A DNA stretch of 8,310 bases from an uncultured Gammaproteobacteria bacterium (GTDB taxonomy: Bacteria > Pseudomonadota > Gammaproteobacteria > Rariloculales > Rariloculaceae). The notes beneath the pieces are model-generated. The model was not told where the DNA came from and searched no databases. It was given only the letters and a program-made list of their open reading frames with translations. Location of the stretch: the NCBI GenBank assembly GCA_946887385.1, contig CAMPKU010000204.1:1-8310 (forward strand). The letters run 5' to 3'. Shown one piece after another: positions 6,332 through 8,310 of the stretch (its first letter is position 1; every line of letters starts with the position of its first letter). Position numbers and translations under genes: made by a program.

Positions 6332-6348
6332 TTACCGATAATCCGTAA
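6332..6348. promoter_or_regulatory. Putative activator-binding dyad, site 2 (near-perfect)
   Basis: TTACCGATAATCCGTAA reads as TTAC-c-GAT-a-ATC-c-GTAA, a 17-bp dyad broken only by one C/C position and the central base. Its centre, 6340, is about -118 from the inferred start of the small gene and 18 bp before the activator's ATG. It encloses the -10-like GATAAT of the activator gene, so occupancy could also repress or tune that gene. A 17-bp symmetric site suits a dimeric HTH protein. Confidence 0.6.
6337..6342 (+). promoter_or_regulatory. Possible -10 element of the sigma-54 activator gene
   Basis: GATAAT matches five of six bases of the sigma-70 -10 consensus and would start transcription near 6349, about 9 nt before the ATG. 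No good -35 lies at the expected distance. TATGAT at 6287-6292 is an alternative -10, also without a clear -35. A weak promoter relying on another factor, or low expression, would fit. Confidence 0.25.
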
Positions 6349-6357
6349 AGTCCGCGC

Positions 6358-8160
6358 ATGTCCCAGCAAGAACAGTATCAGTGGCTTTTCCGCCGTAGCC
6401 CCGCGCTTCTGGTCTCCCTGAATGAGGACGGATTCTTCGTCGATGCCAGTGACGCGTGGCTGCGCCGGTTCGGCTATGCGCGCGAAGAAATCCCCAACAT
6501 GCGGCCGCAGGATCTCGCGAGCCCGGAAGGCGCCAAACGCATCGTCGAGGAGTATCTGCCGGTGCTGCGGCGCACGGGCCGCCTGGCCGGCGTGCCCATC
6601 GACATCGTCACCCGCAACAACGAGCGCGTCGATTGCTTGGCGAGCGCGATCGTCGAGCTCAGCGACAGCGGCGACTATCTACGCACGATCGCCGTGTACA
6701 CGGAGGTCAGCGCCCAGGCGCGCCTCGAGCAGCACTACCGCGAGCTCTATCGCGCAACGCCCGCGATGCTGCACACCGTCGACAGCCGCGGCCGCATCAC
6801 GAACGTCAGCAACCGGTGGCTCGAAACCCTCGGGTATCGCCGCGAGGAGGTGCTGGGCCGCCTGATCACGGAGTTCATGGGCAAGGAAATGCAGGAAAGC
6901 CTCCGCGGCCGCCGTCTGGAAGATGTCATTGCCGCAGGCGAGCTCGAGGACGAGCCGCGCACCTACGTGACGAAGTCCGGCGAGGCGCTCGAGGTGGAGG
7001 TGTCGGCCACCGGCGATCGCGATTTGAGCGGCGCCGTGGTCGCGTTGCTCGTGGCGTCCAAGGACGTGACGGCGCGCAATCGGGCGGAGCGCCAGCTGCG
7101 TGCTGCGTTCGAGGAGAATGCGCGGCTGCGCGAGGAGCTCGAGCGCGAGCGCGACTATCTGCGCGAGGAAGTGCAGGTCTCGATGAACTTCGGCCGCATC
7201 ATCGGCGAGAGCCCTGCGCTGAAGCAGATGTTGGCGCGCATCGAAGCCGTCGCGCAGACCTCCGCGAGCGTGCTCATCCAGGGCGAGTCCGGCGTCGGCA
7301 AGGAGCTCGTGGCCCACGTGATTCATGCGCGCAGCCCGCGCAGCACGGGGCCGCTCGTGAAGGTGAACTGCGCCTCCATCCCGCACGAGCTGTTCGAAAG
7401 CGAATTTTTCGGTCACGTGAAGGGCGCGTTCACGGGCGCGCACCGCGATCGCGTCGGGCGCTTTCAGCTGGCGGACGGCGGCACGATTTTTCTCGACGAG
7501 GTGGGCGAGATCCCGCTCGACCTTCAGAGCAAGCTCTTGCGCGTGCTGCAAGAAAGCGAGTACGAGCGGGTCGGCGACGATCGCACCCACACGGTGGACG
7601 TGCGGGTGGTCGCGGCCACGAACCGCGACCTCGAGAAGGCGGTTGCGGACGGCAGCTTTCGCGAGGACCTGTTCTACCGCCTGAGCGTGTTCCCGATCGA
7701 GGTGCCGCCGCTGCGCGAGCGCGGCAACGACGTGATCCAGATCGCGAGCCACTTCCTCGAGCGAACCTGCCAGGAGTTCGGTCATCGGCCGCTCGCGTTG
7801 TCGAAGCAGCAGGCGGAGCTGCTCAGGCGCTACGAATGGCCCGGCAATATCCGCGAGCTCAAGAACGTCATCGAGCGCGCCGTGATCCTATCGCGCGGCA
7901 AAGTGCTGCGGCTCGACCTTGCGATGAGCGACATTTTGAACGCGCCGCCGGCCGGCGAGCCCGATGCCTACGAGGCCGGCGGGCCGCAACTGCTCACGGA
8001 AGCGCAGCTGCGCGAGGTCGAACGCAAGAACACGCTGCTGGCGCTCGAGATGGCGCAGTGGCGCGTCTCGGGTCCGAACGGCGCGGCGAAGCTGCTCGGC
8101 ATCAAACCCACGACGCTCACGGATCGGATGAAGAAGCTCGGGCTGCGCAAATCCGCGTGA
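6358..8160 (+). CDS. PAS-PAS-AAA+-HTH sigma-54-dependent transcriptional activator (orphan bEBP)
   Basis: A 600-residue cytoplasmic regulator with no receiver domain and no membrane segment. Two PAS domains (about 5-118 and 125-240, each with the NxxWL..xGY..EE pattern) probably sense a small molecule or redox state; the ligand is not evident. A charged coiled coil (about 240-275) links to the AAA+ ATPase. There the Walker A is GESGVGKE (309-316), the sigma-54-contact loop GAFTGA is intact (356-361), the Walker B is [12 protein letters not shown] (374-385), the sensor I region is VAATNRDL (418-425), the arginine-finger segment is FREDLFYRL (434-442), and sensor II is [10 protein letters not shown] (494-503). 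The C-terminal HTH (about 571-598, [22 protein letters not shown]) is the Fis-like type common in FhlA-like activators. The intact GAFTGA means it should activate sigma-54 polymerase. The ATG at 6358 is the only plausible start, since a TAA lies in frame at 6346 and the next Met is residue 47. No Shine-Dalgarno precedes it. It is divergent from a gene with a sigma-54 promoter, its likely target. Confidence 0.93.
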   Translation: MSQQEQYQWLFRRSPALLVSLNEDGFFVDASDAWLRRFGYAREEIPNMRPQDLASPEGAKRIVEEYLPVLRRTGRLAGVPIDIVTRNNERVDCLASAIVELSDSGDYLRTIAVYTEVSAQARLEQHYRELYRATPAMLHTVDSRGRITNVSNRWLETLGYRREEVLGRLITEFMGKEMQESLRGRRLEDVIAAGELEDEPRTYVTKSGEALEVEVSATGDRDLSGAVVALLVASKDVTARNRAERQLRAAFEENARLREELERERDYLREEVQVSMNFGRIIGESPALKQMLARIEAVAQTSASVLIQGESGVGKELVAHVIHARSPRSTGPLVKVNCASIPHELFESEFFGHVKGAFTGAHRDRVGRFQLADGGTIFLDEVGEIPLDLQSKLLRVLQESEYERVGDDRTHTVDVRVVAATNRDLEKAVADGSFREDLFYRLSVFPIEVPPLRERGNDVIQIASHFLERTCQEFGHRPLALSKQQAELLRRYEWPGNIRELKNVIERAVILSRGKVLRLDLAMSDILNAPPAGEPDAYEAGGPQLLTEAQLREVERKNTLLALEMAQWRVSGPNGAAKLLGIKPTTLTDRMKKLGLRKSA

Positions 8161-8233
8161 CTGGTATATGCTTACGTCAAATCCCGCTCCGTGCGGGGCG
8201 GGCCAACCAAGACCACAATAAAGGCTCCTCAGC
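8161..8233 (+). promoter_or_regulatory. Intergenic leader before the right-hand partial gene, with small hairpin
   Basis: This 73-bp gap contains TATGCT (8167-8172), a poor -10-like hexamer with no clear -35. CCCGC (8183-8187) and GCGGG (8193-8197) form a 5-bp hairpin with loop TCCGT and no T-tract, so it is not a convincing terminator for the activator gene. Whether the next gene is co-transcribed with the activator or has its own promoter cannot be decided. Confidence 0.2.
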
Positions 8234-8310
8234 GTGTTGCCTTTCGTGCAGAAGTTCGCCGCCGCCGTCGATACCTTGGTCGGCGACGGGCCGATCAAGC
8301 AGCGGCTTGC
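8234..8310 (+). CDS. Start of a hypothetical protein, truncated by the window edge
   Basis: From a GTG at 8234 an open frame runs to the edge, encoding VLPFVQKFAAAVDTLVGDGPIKQRL (first residue read as Met in the cell). AAAGG at 8220-8224 lies 9 nt upstream, a reasonable ribosome site; the TTG at 8237 is an alternative start. The helix-forming N-terminus with a GDGPIKQRL segment resembles short conserved hypothetical proteins I recall from gammaproteobacteria, but 25 residues are too few for a family call. The antisense frame across this stretch is the shadow of this gene and of the activator's end. Confidence 0.5.
   Translation, partial: MLPFVQKFAAAVDTLVGDGPIKQRL

Noticed and set aside
6292..6348. 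The repeated TTA-CGATAA-CCGTAA units as a CRISPR or replication-iteron array
   Set aside because: Only two copies exist, they have dyad symmetry, and they sit in a promoter region with no cas or rep gene; a regulator-binding site is the better explanation.
6679..7785. 368-codon minus-strand open frame opposite the sigma-54 activator
   Set aside because: Shadow of the AAA+ coding sequence; no domain or ribosome site supports it.

Overview
The window is GC-rich, densely packed bacterial chromosomal DNA. The gene set (a two-domain M16 zinc protease with a Sec signal, a family S33 proline iminopeptidase, a class I-type dihydroorotase, a lipoprotein-type dienelactone hydrolase and a sigma-54 activator ending in a Fis-like helix-turn-helix) fits a high-GC proteobacterium, most likely a gammaproteobacterium near the Xanthomonadales/Nevskiales/Steroidobacter group. 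That placement rests on gene content and composition only. There is no sign of a phage, transposon, CRISPR array or RNA gene.

Layout. Positions 1-2544 (minus) hold an exported M16 metallopeptidase whose 3' end lies beyond the left edge. A 50-bp gap separates it from a divergent plus-strand operon: proline iminopeptidase (pip, 2595-3554), dihydroorotase (pyrC, 3551-4897) and an exported dienelactone-hydrolase-family lipoprotein (4894-5778). Each junction in the operon is a 4-bp ATGA stop/start overlap. The operon converges on a small minus-strand gene (5894-6160) for an 88-residue exported protein of unknown function. The 115 bp between the two stops carry three hairpins, including a clear intrinsic terminator for the minus strand. 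A 197-bp AT-richer region then separates the small gene from a divergent PAS-PAS-AAA+-HTH sigma-54 activator (6358-8160). A partial gene begins at about 8234 and runs off the right edge.

The most interesting part is 5777-8160. The 197-bp region has the parts of a sigma-54 promoter facing the small gene: a near-consensus -24/-12 element (TTGGCACG-N4-GTGCA, minus strand, 6231-6249), an IHF-like site (6266-6278), and two related 17-bp dyads exactly 40 bp apart (centres 6300 and 6340, about -78 and -118 from the inferred start site) where activator-binding sites are expected. The second dyad covers a -10-like element of the activator gene. The simplest model is that the orphan PAS-type activator senses a cytoplasmic signal, turns on the small exported protein through sigma-54, and controls its own expression through the same sites. 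The DNA elements are visible in the sequence; the wiring is inferred. I do not recognise the small protein, so this may be an undescribed one-activator/one-target module.
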